Below, piece by piece: positions 26,251-35,648 of a DNA stretch of 64,000 nt (the stretch's first letter is position 1; the number at the start of each line of letters is the position of its first letter). A program made the translations under genes and the position numbers. The stretch is from Bradyrhizobium diversitatis (GTDB taxonomy: Bacteria; Pseudomonadota; Alphaproteobacteria; Rhizobiales; Xanthobacteraceae). The DNA is taken from assembly GCF_016031635.1 (NCBI RefSeq), contig NZ_JACEGD010000031.1, positions 1-64,000 on the forward strand, in the 5' to 3' direction. The notes below the pieces were generated by a model. That model did not search any database. It was not told the origin of the DNA and was given only the letters and a program-made list of their open reading frames with translations.

Positions 26251-26417
26251 CTTCCTTCTCCCCTTGTGGGAGAAGGTGACGCGAAGCGCCGGATGAGGGG
26301 TATCCATACGCACATTCCAATGAGAGTTGGACTCGCGGAGAGAAACCCCTCACCCGTCTCGCCGCTTCGCGGCGAGCCACCCTCTCCCACAAGGTCCCAC
26401 AAGGGGAGAGGGGAAGA
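26251..26417. repeat. Intergenic mirrored element (TTCTCCCCTTGTGGGAGAAG type)
   Basis: CTTCTCCCCTTGTGGGAGAAG-like and GGGTGAGGGG-like segments face each other (start 26251, end 26417, ending CCTCTCCC...GGGGAGAGGGGAAG). A related element is at 49413-49567. Confidence 0.75.
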
Positions 26418-26438
26418 GCGCGCCGCGCGACGGACAGC

Positions 26439-26840
26439 CTACTTCGTCTTGAACTTGCTGTAGGCCTCGCTCGTCGCGATGATCACGTGCTCGGCGCAGC
26501 CGTTGACGCGATGCGGATCGGCCTCGCGCTCGTAAGCCTCGGACGTCATCATGTCGAGGAAGGCCGCGACCGTCGGATAATAGACCAGCGCCACAAAGTC
26601 CCATTCGTTGCCGTCGTGCGGACCGAGCGCAACCGCCTTGGCCTCGCCGGTCCAGAGCAGCGTGCCGCCGCGTGCCCTGATCATCGGCACCGTGATCGCG
26701 CTGTAGCGAAGATAAGCGTCCCAGCCGGATCCGTCGCCGTCGCGCGAACGCGCATGGAATCGCATCAGGTTCAGCATCACCACCGGCGCCTGCGGATCGA
26801 GTTGCTCCAGGCCCACAATGTTCAACATATTGACCGCCAA
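26439..26840 (-). CDS. DUF1330 protein
   Basis: The protein has 133 residues. It matches the DUF1330 alpha/beta-barrel (ferredoxin-like dimeric) type: PVVMLNLMRFHA, YLRYSAITVPMIRARGGTLLW, FVALVYYPTVAAFLDMMTSE and AYEREADPHRVNG. These proteins are presumed small dimeric enzymes; function unknown. The start is uncertain: GAGGAGG precedes a TTG at 26840, while an in-frame ATG is at 26828 and a GTG at 26846. Confidence 0.78.
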   Translation of the reverse strand: MAVNMLNIVGLEQLDPQAPVVMLNLMRFHARSRDGDGSGWDAYLRYSAITVPMIRARGGTLLWTGEAKAVALGPHDGNEWDFVALVYYPTVAAFLDMMTSEAYEREADPHRVNGCAEHVIIATSEAYSKFKTK

Positions 26841-26883
26841 TGGCACCTCCTCGGGTCATGCCTGCATTGTAGCATTGCGGCCC

Positions 26884-26899
26884 TGTGACTTGTGTCACA
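26884..26899. promoter_or_regulatory. CRP-consensus palindrome between divergent genes
   Basis: TGTGACTTGTGTCACA matches the TGTGA-N6-TCACA consensus of CRP/Clr proteins exactly. It lies between the leftward DUF1330 gene and the rightward EamA gene, so it could control both. Confidence 0.6.
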
Positions 26900-26933
26900 A
26901 CGACAATCCGGCGCAAGCTTTCATGCAACGCCA

Positions 26934-27851
26934 ATGACGACCGCCTCGCCCGCGCCACCGGCCTCGAATCCGGCCAGTTGGCTCAACAACCAGCCTTATC
27001 TGCTGCTCAGCCTGACCTCGCTGTTCTGGGCCGGAAACATCGTGCTCGCACGCCATGTCGGCGCGCATGTGCCGCCGCTGACGGTGACCACGATCCGCTG
27101 GTACGGCGTGTTCCTCATCCTGTTGCCGTTCGCCTGGCCGCATCTGAAGCGCGACTGGCCCGCCCTGCGCAGGAGCCTGCCCTTGATGCTGTTCCTGTCG
27201 CTGGTCGGCTTTGCCTTCAATAACGCGATCTCGTACTGGGCAATGCAATACACCGAGGCGCTGAATGCGCTTCTGATCCAGTCGGCAGGTCCCCTGTTCG
27301 TGGCGCTGTGGTCGCTGGTGCTGTTCGGCGTGCGGCTGACCGGCGCGCAACTCGGCGGCATCGCAATCTCGCTGCTCGGCGTGCTGATCATCATCCTGCG
27401 CGGCGATTTCGCCGCGCTCGCGAGCATCAGCTTCAACAGGGGCGACATCATGTTCGCCTCCTCGCTGGTGGCGTTCGGCATCTACTCCGCCTTCATCCCG
27501 CGGCGGCCGAAGATCCATCAGTTCTCCTTCCTGTCCTTCACCACCTGCTGCGGCGCGACGATGCTGCTGCCGACGGCGATCTGGGAGGCGGCAAGCGGCC
27601 GCGTGCTGCAATTCGACGGGATCACGCTGGCGACGCTGGGCTACATCCTGATCTTTCCCTCCACCCTCGCCTACCTCTTCTTCAACCGCGGCGTGGCGCT
27701 GATCGGGCCGAACCGGGCGGCGCCGTTCTTCCATCTGGTGCCGGTGTTCGGCTCGGCGATGGCGATCCTGCTGCTGGGCGAAAAGCTGCAAGCGTTCCAC
27801 CTGATCGGCTACGTGCTGGTGCTCGCCGGCGTCGTGATCGCATCGCGCTAG
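26934..27851 (+). CDS. EamA/DMT-family transporter, paralogue of the gene at 25316
   Basis: The protein has 305 residues from MTTASPAPP. Ten hydrophobic helices in two EamA repeats are seen, with NQPYLLLSLTSLFWAGNIVL, PLFVALWSLVLFGVRL, FNRGDIMFASSLVAFG and PFFHLVPVFGSAMAILLLGE. The sequence follows the 25316 protein almost helix by helix. The exported substrate is unknown. A CRP-like palindrome lies 35 bases upstream. Confidence 0.88.
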   Translation: MTTASPAPPASNPASWLNNQPYLLLSLTSLFWAGNIVLARHVGAHVPPLTVTTIRWYGVFLILLPFAWPHLKRDWPALRRSLPLMLFLSLVGFAFNNAISYWAMQYTEALNALLIQSAGPLFVALWSLVLFGVRLTGAQLGGIAISLLGVLIIILRGDFAALASISFNRGDIMFASSLVAFGIYSAFIPRRPKIHQFSFLSFTTCCGATMLLPTAIWEAASGRVLQFDGITLATLGYILIFPSTLAYLFFNRGVALIGPNRAAPFFHLVPVFGSAMAILLLGEKLQAFHLIGYVLVLAGVVIASR

Positions 27852-27959
27852 GGCTCGGCGGTGAAGTAATTCCACGTGACGGGCGGCAAACTCACGCCTT
27901 TCGATTTCATTGAAGAGACGCTAGGTTCCCCGCCAACGAAAAAGAGGGAACGACTCAAG

Positions 27960-28937
27960 ATGATTTCAAGGCTGATTCGAAACTTGCGCACCATCGGCGC
28001 GGCCGCGCTGTGTCTTGCCGCCGCATCCACCGCTCAGGCCGACAACTATCCGAGCCGCAACATCACGCTGGTGCTGCCGTTCGCGGCCGGCAGCGGAACC
28101 GACACCACGACGCGGCTGATCTCGCAGCACCTGTCGCAGGCTCTCGGCGTCGGCATCGTGATCGAGAACAAGGCCGGCGCCAACGGCATGCTCGCGGCGA
28201 CCTATGTCGCGAAGGCCGCTCCCGACGGCTACACGCTGCTGGTGACCACCAACACCACGCATTCGGCCAATCCCTATCTGCTCAAGAGCCTCACCTACGA
28301 TCCGGTCAAGGATTTCACCCCGATCGCGCGCACCGGCGACCTGCCGTTCATGCTGGTCATCAATCCGGAAGTGCCGGCCAAGTCCGTCGCCGAGCTGGTC
28401 GCGTACGGCAAGGCCAATCCGGGCAAGCTGAGCTACGCATCGGGCTCGTCGTCGGCGATCGTCTCGGGCGCGACCTTCGCGCACAATGCCGGGCTCGACC
28501 TCCTGCACGTGCCCTACAAGAGCTCGCCCCCGGCGCTCAACGACGTCATGGGCGGCCGCGTCTCGATGATGTTCGTCGACATCCTGACCGGCCTGCCCCA
28601 CGTCAACGGCAACGCGCTACGCGCGCTCGCGGTCACCACGAAGCAGCGCTCGCCGCTGGTGCCGCATCTGCCTTCGATGCAGGAGGCCGGCGTGCCCGAC
28701 TTCGACATCTCGTCCTGGCAGGGCTATTTCGGCCCGGCCGGCATGCCGAAGGAGATCGTGACGCGGCTCAATACCGAGATCAGGAAGATCGTCGAGAATC
28801 CGGAGATCAAGGCCAAGCTCGCCACGCTCGGCATGGATGCGTTCTCGGGGACGCCGGAGCAGCTCGGCACATTCGTGAACGAGCAGCTCGTGCTGTGGGA
28901 GAAGCTGATCACGAACGCGAAGATCGAGAAGCAGTAG
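27960..28937 (+). CDS. Bug/TctC-family solute-binding protein
   Basis: The protein has 325 residues from ATG 27960 (AGAGGG upstream). The signal peptide ends at about STAQADN. The Bug/TctC fold shows YPSRNITLVLPFAAGSGTDT, VIENKAGANGML, AKAAPDGYTLL, HVPYKSSPPALNDVMGG and the late GYFGPAGMPKEIV. These proteins bind carboxylates such as citrate or tricarballylate for a TTT transporter, or act as orphan sensors. No tctA or tctB gene lies next to it. Confidence 0.9.
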   Translation: MISRLIRNLRTIGAAALCLAAASTAQADNYPSRNITLVLPFAAGSGTDTTTRLISQHLSQALGVGIVIENKAGANGMLAATYVAKAAPDGYTLLVTTNTTHSANPYLLKSLTYDPVKDFTPIARTGDLPFMLVINPEVPAKSVAELVAYGKANPGKLSYASGSSSAIVSGATFAHNAGLDLLHVPYKSSPPALNDVMGGRVSMMFVDILTGLPHVNGNALRALAVTTKQRSPLVPHLPSMQEAGVPDFDISSWQGYFGPAGMPKEIVTRLNTEIRKIVENPEIKAKLATLGMDAFSGTPEQLGTFVNEQLVLWEKLITNAKIEKQ

Positions 28938-28970
28938 CGCACGCGCAAATGCCACGTACTCCACATCTTC

Positions 28971-29062
28971 CGTCATGGCCGGGCTTGTCCCGGCCGTCCA
29001 CGGATATCCGTGCGCGCGGTGCCCGAGAACGTGGATGCCCGGGACAAAGCCCGGGCATGACG
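28971..29062. repeat. Dispersed long palindrome, copy 3
   Basis: CGTCATGGCCGGGCTTGTCC ... CCCGGGACAAAGCCCGGGC ATGACG; the same element as at 19515, between the Bug gene and the chemoreceptor. Confidence 0.85.
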
Positions 29063-29088
29063 ACCGCGTAGAGTTCTTGCGCGACGAG

Positions 29089-30774
29089 TTACGCCGCCCG
29101 CACCTTGGCGAGGAAGCCATCCACCGCGTTGCGCAGCGCGCCGGATTGGCTGTCCAGTTCGCGTGCGTTGGTGAGCACGTCGCCGGCCGCTGTGCCGGTC
29201 GCTTCCGCGGCCGAGGTGACGCTGCCGATATTGGCGTTGATCTCGCTCGAACCGGCCGCGACCGACTGGATGTTGCGCGCGATCTCGCGCGTCGCCTCGC
29301 CCTGCTGCTCGATCGACGCGGAAATGCCCGCGGTGATCTCGCTCATCTCGGCGATGGTCTGGGTGATGCCGGAGATGGCCGTGACCGCGTCGCTGGTCGA
29401 AGTCTGCATCGCCGCGACCTGTGCGGAGATCTCCTCGGTCGCCTTCGCCGTCTGGTTGGCGAGCGCCTTGACTTCGGAGGCGACGACCGCGAAGCCGCGG
29501 CCGGATTCACCGGCACGTGCCGCCTCGATGGTGGCATTGAGCGCGAGCAGATTGGTCTGCGCAGCGATCGAATGGATCAGCTTGACGACTTCGCCGATCT
29601 TCTCGGCGCCGGTCGAGAGCACCTGCACGGTGGCGTTGGTGCGCTCGGCGTCACTGACGGCGCGGCTCGCGACCTCGGTCGAGCGGGTGACCTGACGGGA
29701 GATTTCCGCAACCGAGCTCGACAGCTCTTCGGCGGCCGCCGCGACCGTGCCGACGTTGCCGGAGGCCTTTTGCGAGGCAGCGCCGACCGTCGCGGCACGC
29801 GAGGAGGCGTCGCTGGCGGTTGCCGTCATCGACTGCGCCGTCGTCTGCATGCCGGCGGCGGCCGAGGAGACCGAACGGACGATGCCGTTGACGCTGCGTT
29901 CGAAGTCGTTGGCGATCTCTTCCATCGCGCTGCGACGTTCCGCCGCGGCGCGCTCCTTCGCCTCCGCCTCGGTCTTCTCGAGATCGCGGATGCGGACCGC
30001 ATTGTCCTTGAAGATCTGCACGGTCGAAGCCATCGCGCCGACCTCGTCACCGCGACCGACGCCGGGGATGTCGCCCTCGAGCTTGCCCTCGGCAAGATCC
30101 TTCATGCGGGCGCCGAGCAGCGCCAACGGACGGCTGATGCTGCGACCAAGCAGCCAGGCGACACTGCCGGCCACGATCACGATGCCGAGCATGGCAAGGC
30201 TGAGCATCCAGTAGACCGGACCCATCTTGGCGTCGATGTCGTCGAGATAGGCGCCGGTACCGAGATACATGTCGAAGCCGGGCACCGCCACCGCGTAGCC
30301 GATCTTGCGGATCGGCTTCTCTTGCCCCGGCTTCATATACTCATAGTGCAGCAGGATCGATCCCTTCGCCTTCACACCCTCCATCAGTTCGAGGGACAGC
30401 TTGCGGCCGTTGGTCACGACGTCCATTCGGTTGGCGCCGATCACCTTCGGATCGGGTGCGAGCTGCGTGATGCCGTCGTAGGAGGTGCCGAACAGATAGC
30501 CCGCCCCGTTGTCATAGGTCATCGCGTTGCCGTAGCGGCGAATCTCGGCCATCGCGGCGTCCTTCGTCATCTCGCCGGCATCGACGCGCTTCTTCAACGC
30601 GGCGGCATAATTGCGCGCCAGCTCGACGATCGCCTTGGCCTGGTCGATGCGCGCCTCCACCATCTCCTGCTTCATCAGGTAACCGGCAAGGACACCGGAG
30701 ACGCACAAGCCGAACAAGGTGACGCCGACAAGAATGCCCAGCTTGGGCGCGATCTTCAGATTGCTCAACTTCAC
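29089..30774 (-). CDS. Methyl-accepting chemotaxis protein with cache sensor
   Basis: The protein has 561 residues. It has an N-terminal transmembrane helix (LGILVGVTLFGLCVSGVLAG), a single-cache-type periplasmic domain (about residues 35-180; GYLFGTSYDGITQL, KIGYAVAVPGFDMYLGTGAY), a second helix (MLSLAMLGIVIVAGSVAWLL), HAMP, and a signalling domain with the receptor hairpin IAAQTNLLALNATIEAARAG followed by ESGRGFAVVA. Cache domains bind small organic acids or amino acids. The protein passes the signal to CheA/CheW; no che genes are nearby. Confidence 0.93.
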   Translation of the reverse strand: MKLSNLKIAPKLGILVGVTLFGLCVSGVLAGYLMKQEMVEARIDQAKAIVELARNYAAALKKRVDAGEMTKDAAMAEIRRYGNAMTYDNGAGYLFGTSYDGITQLAPDPKVIGANRMDVVTNGRKLSLELMEGVKAKGSILLHYEYMKPGQEKPIRKIGYAVAVPGFDMYLGTGAYLDDIDAKMGPVYWMLSLAMLGIVIVAGSVAWLLGRSISRPLALLGARMKDLAEGKLEGDIPGVGRGDEVGAMASTVQIFKDNAVRIRDLEKTEAEAKERAAAERRSAMEEIANDFERSVNGIVRSVSSAAAGMQTTAQSMTATASDASSRAATVGAASQKASGNVGTVAAAAEELSSSVAEISRQVTRSTEVASRAVSDAERTNATVQVLSTGAEKIGEVVKLIHSIAAQTNLLALNATIEAARAGESGRGFAVVASEVKALANQTAKATEEISAQVAAMQTSTSDAVTAISGITQTIAEMSEITAGISASIEQQGEATREIARNIQSVAAGSSEINANIGSVTSAAEATGTAAGDVLTNARELDSQSGALRNAVDGFLAKVRAA

Positions 30775-31026
30775 AGGTTAGCTCCGGCAATAAAGGGATA
30801 CGGGCACGCGACGAGATCGATCAAAATCGAATCAAGTTTTAGTGGGGGAGCCCTTAGCAAGTTACTTACGTGCCTCCGTAGAAGCCCGGACCGCGCACGG
30901 AAAAACGGAAATATACCTGGCTCACGACAACCGGGAATTGTACGCACTCGCCCCGATTTCGCGTAAAAGACGCAAAGGCCCGCCACGAAGGCGGGTCACA
31001 ACAAGAAACCAAATCGGGAGCATGAC

Positions 31027-32070
31027 ATGCCGAAATACAAGGTGGTGACGCCGAAGGGTGCGAGCTTCACCGTCGCGGGCAGCGATTATTCCTACGAGCG
31101 CGAGGCGCTCGATCCGATCGATGCCGAGATCGTCGAGGCGCCCGCCGACGAGGCCGGGTTCATCGCCGCCGCGAAGAATGCCGACGCGATCTACGCCAAG
31201 GGCATCCCGATCACCAGGTCGATCATCGACGCGCTCGAGAGCTGCAAGGTCATCACGCTCGGCTCGGTCGGCGTCGACAGTGTCGACGTCAAGGCCGCCA
31301 CCGCGCGCGGCATTCCCGTCACCAACATCCCCGACACCTTCATCGAGGAGGTCGCCGACCACGCCATGATGCTGCTGCTCGCGGGCTTCCGTCGCCTGGT
31401 CGAGCAGGACAGGATGGTGCGCAGCGGCCGCTGGGCCGAGGGCCGGCCGGCGCTGCTCAAGATCCCGAGGCTGATGGGTCAGACGCTCGGCTTCATCTCG
31501 TTCGGCCGCGTGGCGCGTGCAGTCGCGAAGCGCGCGGCGCCGTTCGGCCTGCGCATGATGGCCTACGATCCCTTCATCCAGGAAACGCTGATGTACGACC
31601 ACGGCGTGATCCCGGCGACGCTGAACGAGGTGCTGTCGCAATCCGACTTCGTGTCGATGCACGCCCCGGCGAGGCCGGAGGTACATCACATGCTGACCGA
31701 GAAGCATTTTCGGCAGATGAAGAAGGGCTCGATCTTCATCAACACCGGGCGCGGCGCCACCGTGGACGAGGAGAGCCTGATCAAGGCATTGCAAGAGGGC
31801 TGGATCGCGCACGCCGCCCTCGACGTTCTGGAGAAGGAACCGCCCTCGCACAACAATCCGCTGCTCGGCATGGAGAACGTGACCCTGACCGCCCATGTGG
31901 CGTCGGCCTCGGCACGGTTTGACGAGGCACGCAAGCGCCGCGTGGGCTACGAATTGTCACTGGTGCTCCAGGGCATGTGGCCGGTAAGCTGCGTCAATCC
32001 GTCGGTGCTGCAGAACACCGCGCTCCGCCGCTGGCAGCCCGTCAGCATGGACCGGGGACCGAACAGCTAG
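31027..32070 (+). CDS. D-isomer 2-hydroxyacid dehydrogenase
   Basis: The protein has 347 residues. The NAD domain has GQTLGFISFGRVARAVAKRA (GxxxxGxxxxA type), and the catalytic set is Arg in NTGRGATVDEE, Glu in DVLEKEP and His in TAHVASAS. The family reduces 2-oxoacids or oxidises D-2-hydroxyacids with NAD(P). It is followed by a sugar ABC importer on the same strand, 86 bases on, so it may work on an imported acid or sugar derivative. Specificity cannot be read off. Confidence 0.88.
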   Translation: MPKYKVVTPKGASFTVAGSDYSYEREALDPIDAEIVEAPADEAGFIAAAKNADAIYAKGIPITRSIIDALESCKVITLGSVGVDSVDVKAATARGIPVTNIPDTFIEEVADHAMMLLLAGFRRLVEQDRMVRSGRWAEGRPALLKIPRLMGQTLGFISFGRVARAVAKRAAPFGLRMMAYDPFIQETLMYDHGVIPATLNEVLSQSDFVSMHAPARPEVHHMLTEKHFRQMKKGSIFINTGRGATVDEESLIKALQEGWIAHAALDVLEKEPPSHNNPLLGMENVTLTAHVASASARFDEARKRRVGYELSLVLQGMWPVSCVNPSVLQNTALRRWQPVSMDRGPNS

Positions 32071-32156
32071 GCGGGCGGCGCAGAACGCGCCGACGACCGA
32101 AACGGCCCTTCACCGGCGATCAACGCCGGGAAGGGAGACATCATAGGGAGGAACCG

Positions 32157-33503
32157 ATGAGGAACGACATCACACGTCGTGACGCCTTGGCGCTGGGCCT
32201 GTCCGCTGCAACGCTCGCAGCCACCGGTGCTGCAGCGCAAACATCCAATATCAAGGCCGCCGACGTGGCGGCACCCAAGCGCGAGATCGAGAAGGGCGCG
32301 TCCCTGCGCATGCTGCGCCCGGTGCGCTTCGTCCAGGCCGACGAGGACGTGTTCCGCGCCAATGCTGCAAAATTCACCAAGGAGACCGGGGTCGAGGTCA
32401 AGGTCGACTTCGTCGGATGGGAGGACATCAACCAGCAGACCGCCGTGACCGCCAATTCCGGCGCCGGTCCCGACATCATCATCGGCTTCTCGGATGCGCC
32501 GCACATCTACATCGACAAGCTGATCGAGCTGACCGACGTCGCCGACTATGTCGGCAAGCGGTATGGCGGCTGGCTGCCGCTGGCGCAACGCTACGGCAAG
32601 AAGAACAAGAGCGACGCCTGGATCGGACTACCGTTCGGTGCCACCGCGGGCCCCCTGATCTACCGCAAGTCGATCCTGCAATCGGTCGGCTTCGACAAGG
32701 TGCCGGAAGACCATGCCGGAATCATCGACCTGTGCCAGAAGCTGCACAAGGCCGGCAAACCGGCCGGCTTCGCGCTCGGCAACGCCAAGGGCGACGGTAA
32801 CGGCTTCGCAAACTGGGCGCTATGGTCGCACAACGGCTCCCTGCTCGACGAGGAAGGCAACGTCGTCATCAACAGCAAGGAGACGATTGCCGCGCTGAAC
32901 TGGGTCAAGCAGCTGTACCCGACCTTCATCGCCGGCACGCCGTCATGGAACGACGTCAGCAACAACCGCGCCTACTCCTCGCAGGAGATCTCGCTGACCG
33001 CCAACGGCGTCTCGCTGTACTTCTCGCTGAAGAACGACCCGGCGACCAAGGCGATTGCCGAGGACAGCGAGCATCAGCTGCTGCCCAAGGGTGTTGCGAA
33101 GATCTCGCCCATGGCGGGCCTGACCCTGAACGCCATGGTGTTCAAGCACAGCCAGTACCCCAACGCCGCCAAGGCCTTCCTGCAATACATGCTGGAAAAG
33201 GACCAGTACGAGCCGTGGCTCAATGCCAACTCCGGCTACTGGTCCCAGCCGCTGGCCGCCTATGCCGAGGCCGCCGTGTGGTCGCAGGATCCCAAGGTGA
33301 AGCTGTTCAAGGACACCATGAACAGCACCTATTACGATGGCTACAAGGGCCCGATCTCGACGGCCACGGGTGCCGTCAGCGCCGACTACGTGCTGATCCA
33401 GATGTTCGCGTCCGTCGCAACCGGCGCTGCCACTCCGGAGGCCGCCGCAGCAGAGGCCGAGCAGCGCTGCAAGCGGTACTTCCGGCGGCAAGCCGCGAAG
33501 TAA
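32157..33503 (+). CDS. ABC sugar importer, solute-binding protein
   Basis: The protein has 448 residues with AGGGAGG eight bases before ATG 32157. A Tat-like signal (TRRDALALGLSAATLAATGA) is followed by a family-1 extracellular solute-binding fold (TKETGVEVKVDFVGWEDINQ, GPDIIIGFSDAPH, AWIGLPFGATAGPLIYRKS). It delivers a carbohydrate or polyol to the permeases at 33677 and 34626. A palindromic repeat sits between it and them, so expression may be differential. Confidence 0.9.
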   Translation: MRNDITRRDALALGLSAATLAATGAAAQTSNIKAADVAAPKREIEKGASLRMLRPVRFVQADEDVFRANAAKFTKETGVEVKVDFVGWEDINQQTAVTANSGAGPDIIIGFSDAPHIYIDKLIELTDVADYVGKRYGGWLPLAQRYGKKNKSDAWIGLPFGATAGPLIYRKSILQSVGFDKVPEDHAGIIDLCQKLHKAGKPAGFALGNAKGDGNGFANWALWSHNGSLLDEEGNVVINSKETIAALNWVKQLYPTFIAGTPSWNDVSNNRAYSSQEISLTANGVSLYFSLKNDPATKAIAEDSEHQLLPKGVAKISPMAGLTLNAMVFKHSQYPNAAKAFLQYMLEKDQYEPWLNANSGYWSQPLAAYAEAAVWSQDPKVKLFKDTMNSTYYDGYKGPISTATGAVSADYVLIQMFASVATGAATPEAAAAEAEQRCKRYFRRQAAK

Positions 33504-33546
33504 CGCCCGATAACGCGGCCGTCATTGCGAGGAGCAATGACAAGCC

Positions 33547-33648
33547 GTCATTCCGGGATGGTGCGCAAGCACCAGACCTCAGGTGCGCAAATGCGCACCG
33601 GGAATCTCGAGATTCCGGGTTCGATGCTGCGCATCGCCCCGGAATGAC
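33547..33648. repeat. Palindromic repeat (GTCATTCCGGG ... CCCCGGAATGAC type)
   Basis: GTCATTCCGGGATGG ... CGCCCCGGAATGAC mirror each other, with an inner GTGCGCAAGCACC. A related element is at 55749-55853. It lies inside the ABC operon between the binding protein and the first permease. Confidence 0.75.
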
Positions 33649-33676
33649 CTTGGAGCCCTGAAAAGACAAAGGTCCG

Positions 33677-34633
33677 ATGTCCGTAACCGCACTTTCAACC
33701 CACGGCGCGATGGCCCGGCAGCCCTCCTGGCTGGTCCGCCTGTTCGACTACAAACCGTTCCTGATCGTGATGTGCCTCGCGCCCGCGATCGGGCTGCTCA
33801 CCGTGTTCCTGACCTATCCGCTTGGACTCGGCATCTGGCTCGCCTTCACCGACACCACGATCGGCCGGCGCGGCACCTATGTCGGCCTGGAAAACTTCCA
33901 ATATCTGCTCACCGATCCCTTGTGGTGGAACGCAGTGTTCTACAGCGTGGTCTATACGGGAGTCGCGACCTTCGGGAAGTTCGCGCTCGGCTTCTGGCTG
34001 GCGCTCCTGCTCAACAATCATTTTCCGTTCAAGAGCCTCTTGCGTGCGATCATCCTGCTGCCGTGGATCGTGCCGACCGTGCTCTCGGCGCTGGCATTCT
34101 GGTGGATCTACGATCCACAGTTCTCGATCATTTCCTATCTTTTGGTCGACGTGCTGCACTGGCGGTCGAGCAATATCGACTTCCTCGGCTCGCCCTGGCC
34201 GGCGCGCTTCTCGCTGATCGCCGCCAACATCTGGCGCGGCATTCCCTTCGTCGCGATCTCGCTGCTGGCGGGCCTGCAGACCATTTCGCCCTCGCTCTAC
34301 GAGGCCGCGATGCTCGACGGCGCCAGCGCCTGGCAGCGCTTCCGCTACATCACCTTCCCGATGATGATGCCGATCCTCGCCATCGTCATGACCTTCTCGA
34401 TCATCTTCACCTTCACCGATTTCCAGCTGGTCTACGCCATCACCCGCGGCGGTCCCGTGAACTCGACGCATCTGCTGGCGACGCTGGCCTTCCAGCGCGG
34501 CATCGCCGGCGGCGAGCTCGGCGAAGGCGCGGCGATCGCGGTTTCGATGATCCCGTTCCTGGTGTTCGCGACGCTGTTCTCCTATTTCGGCCTGGCGCGA
34601 CGCAAGTGGCAGCAGGGAGAGGCCAATGACTGA
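33677..34633 (+). CDS. ABC sugar importer, permease (MalF/UgpA type)
   Basis: The protein has 318 residues with six transmembrane helices. The cytoplasmic EAA loop is YEAAMLDGASAWQRFRYITF followed by PMMMPIL. MalF/UgpA-type proteins form the channel with a MalG-type partner, the next gene. It overlaps that gene by 8 bases. A ribosome site AAAGG precedes ATG 33677. Confidence 0.92.
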   Translation: MSVTALSTHGAMARQPSWLVRLFDYKPFLIVMCLAPAIGLLTVFLTYPLGLGIWLAFTDTTIGRRGTYVGLENFQYLLTDPLWWNAVFYSVVYTGVATFGKFALGFWLALLLNNHFPFKSLLRAIILLPWIVPTVLSALAFWWIYDPQFSIISYLLVDVLHWRSSNIDFLGSPWPARFSLIAANIWRGIPFVAISLLAGLQTISPSLYEAAMLDGASAWQRFRYITFPMMMPILAIVMTFSIIFTFTDFQLVYAITRGGPVNSTHLLATLAFQRGIAGGELGEGAAIAVSMIPFLVFATLFSYFGLARRKWQQGEAND

Positions 34634-35522
34634 CACCGTCGCGCAACCGACCGCGGACGCCAAAGCCGCGCCCGACACCATGGCCTGGGATTCCGGGCTG
34701 CGGCGGCTGATGATGATCTACCTGCCGCTCGGCTGCTTCGTGCTGATCCTCTTGTTCCCGTTCTACTGGATGGCGATCACCTCGTTCAAGCCGAACGCGG
34801 AGCTGATGAACTACAAGGACAACAACCCGTTCTGGATCTCCTCGCCGACGCTCGCCCACATCAAGCACCTGCTGTTCAACACCGCCTATCCGCGCTGGCT
34901 GACGACGACGATGCTGGTCGCGGTCGGCTCGACCACGCTGTCACTGATCGCGAGCACGCTGGCCGCCTACGCCATCGAACGGCTGCGCTTCCGTGGCAGC
35001 CCCTATGTCGGCCTCGGCATCTATCTCGCCTATCTGGTGCCGCCGTCGATCCTGTTCATTCCGCTCGCCACCGTCGTCGTGCAGTTCGGCCTGTTCGACT
35101 CGCCGCTTGCCCTGATCCTGGTCTATCCGACGTTCCTGGTTCCGTTCTGCACCTGGCTGCTGATCGGCTATTTCAAGTCGATCCCCTACGAGCTCGAGGA
35201 GTGCGCGCTGGTGGACGGTGCGACACGGCTGCAGATCCTGCGCCGGATCACGCTGCCGCTCGCGGTGCCCGGCCTGATCTCGGCCGGCATCTTCTCCTTC
35301 ACGCTGTCCTGGAACGAGTTCATCTACGCTCTCGCCTTCATCCAGAGCGGCGCCAACAAGACCGTGCCGGTCGCGATCCTGACCGAGCTCGTCACCGGCG
35401 ACGTCTATCAGTGGGGCGCACTGATGGCGGGATCGCTGCTCGGCTCGCTGCCGGTCGCGATCTTCTACTCGCTGTTCGTGGATTACTACGTCTCCTCGCT
35501 GACCGGCGCGGTGAAGGAATAG
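34626..35522 (+). CDS. ABC sugar importer, permease (MalG/UgpE type)
   Basis: The protein has 298 residues with six helices. The EAA loop is ELEECALVDGATRLQILRRI followed by TLPLAVPGL. The family needs an UgpC/MalK-type ATPase, but none lies in this stretch; the next gene is an MBL hydrolase. The last 135 bases are repeated, with a few changes and one deletion, in the chimeric remnant at 36898-37031. Confidence 0.92.
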   Translation: MTDTVAQPTADAKAAPDTMAWDSGLRRLMMIYLPLGCFVLILLFPFYWMAITSFKPNAELMNYKDNNPFWISSPTLAHIKHLLFNTAYPRWLTTTMLVAVGSTTLSLIASTLAAYAIERLRFRGSPYVGLGIYLAYLVPPSILFIPLATVVVQFGLFDSPLALILVYPTFLVPFCTWLLIGYFKSIPYELEECALVDGATRLQILRRITLPLAVPGLISAGIFSFTLSWNEFIYALAFIQSGANKTVPVAILTELVTGDVYQWGALMAGSLLGSLPVAIFYSLFVDYYVSSLTGAVKE

Positions 35523-35648
35523 CTGGCCGCCTCGCACGAACGATCGTGCTATCGTGATAGATGGCATGCCTGCTCCGATGCTACCCGCTGGACCGGCGGC
35601 GGGGGAGCGTTGGCGTTATCGGTACTCGCTCCAGAAAGCGAGGATTTC

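Noticed and set aside
28975..30966. Open frame of 663 codons opposite the chemoreceptor
   Set aside because: Shadow of the chemoreceptor; Asp/Arg/His-rich low-complexity product and includes the dispersed palindrome.
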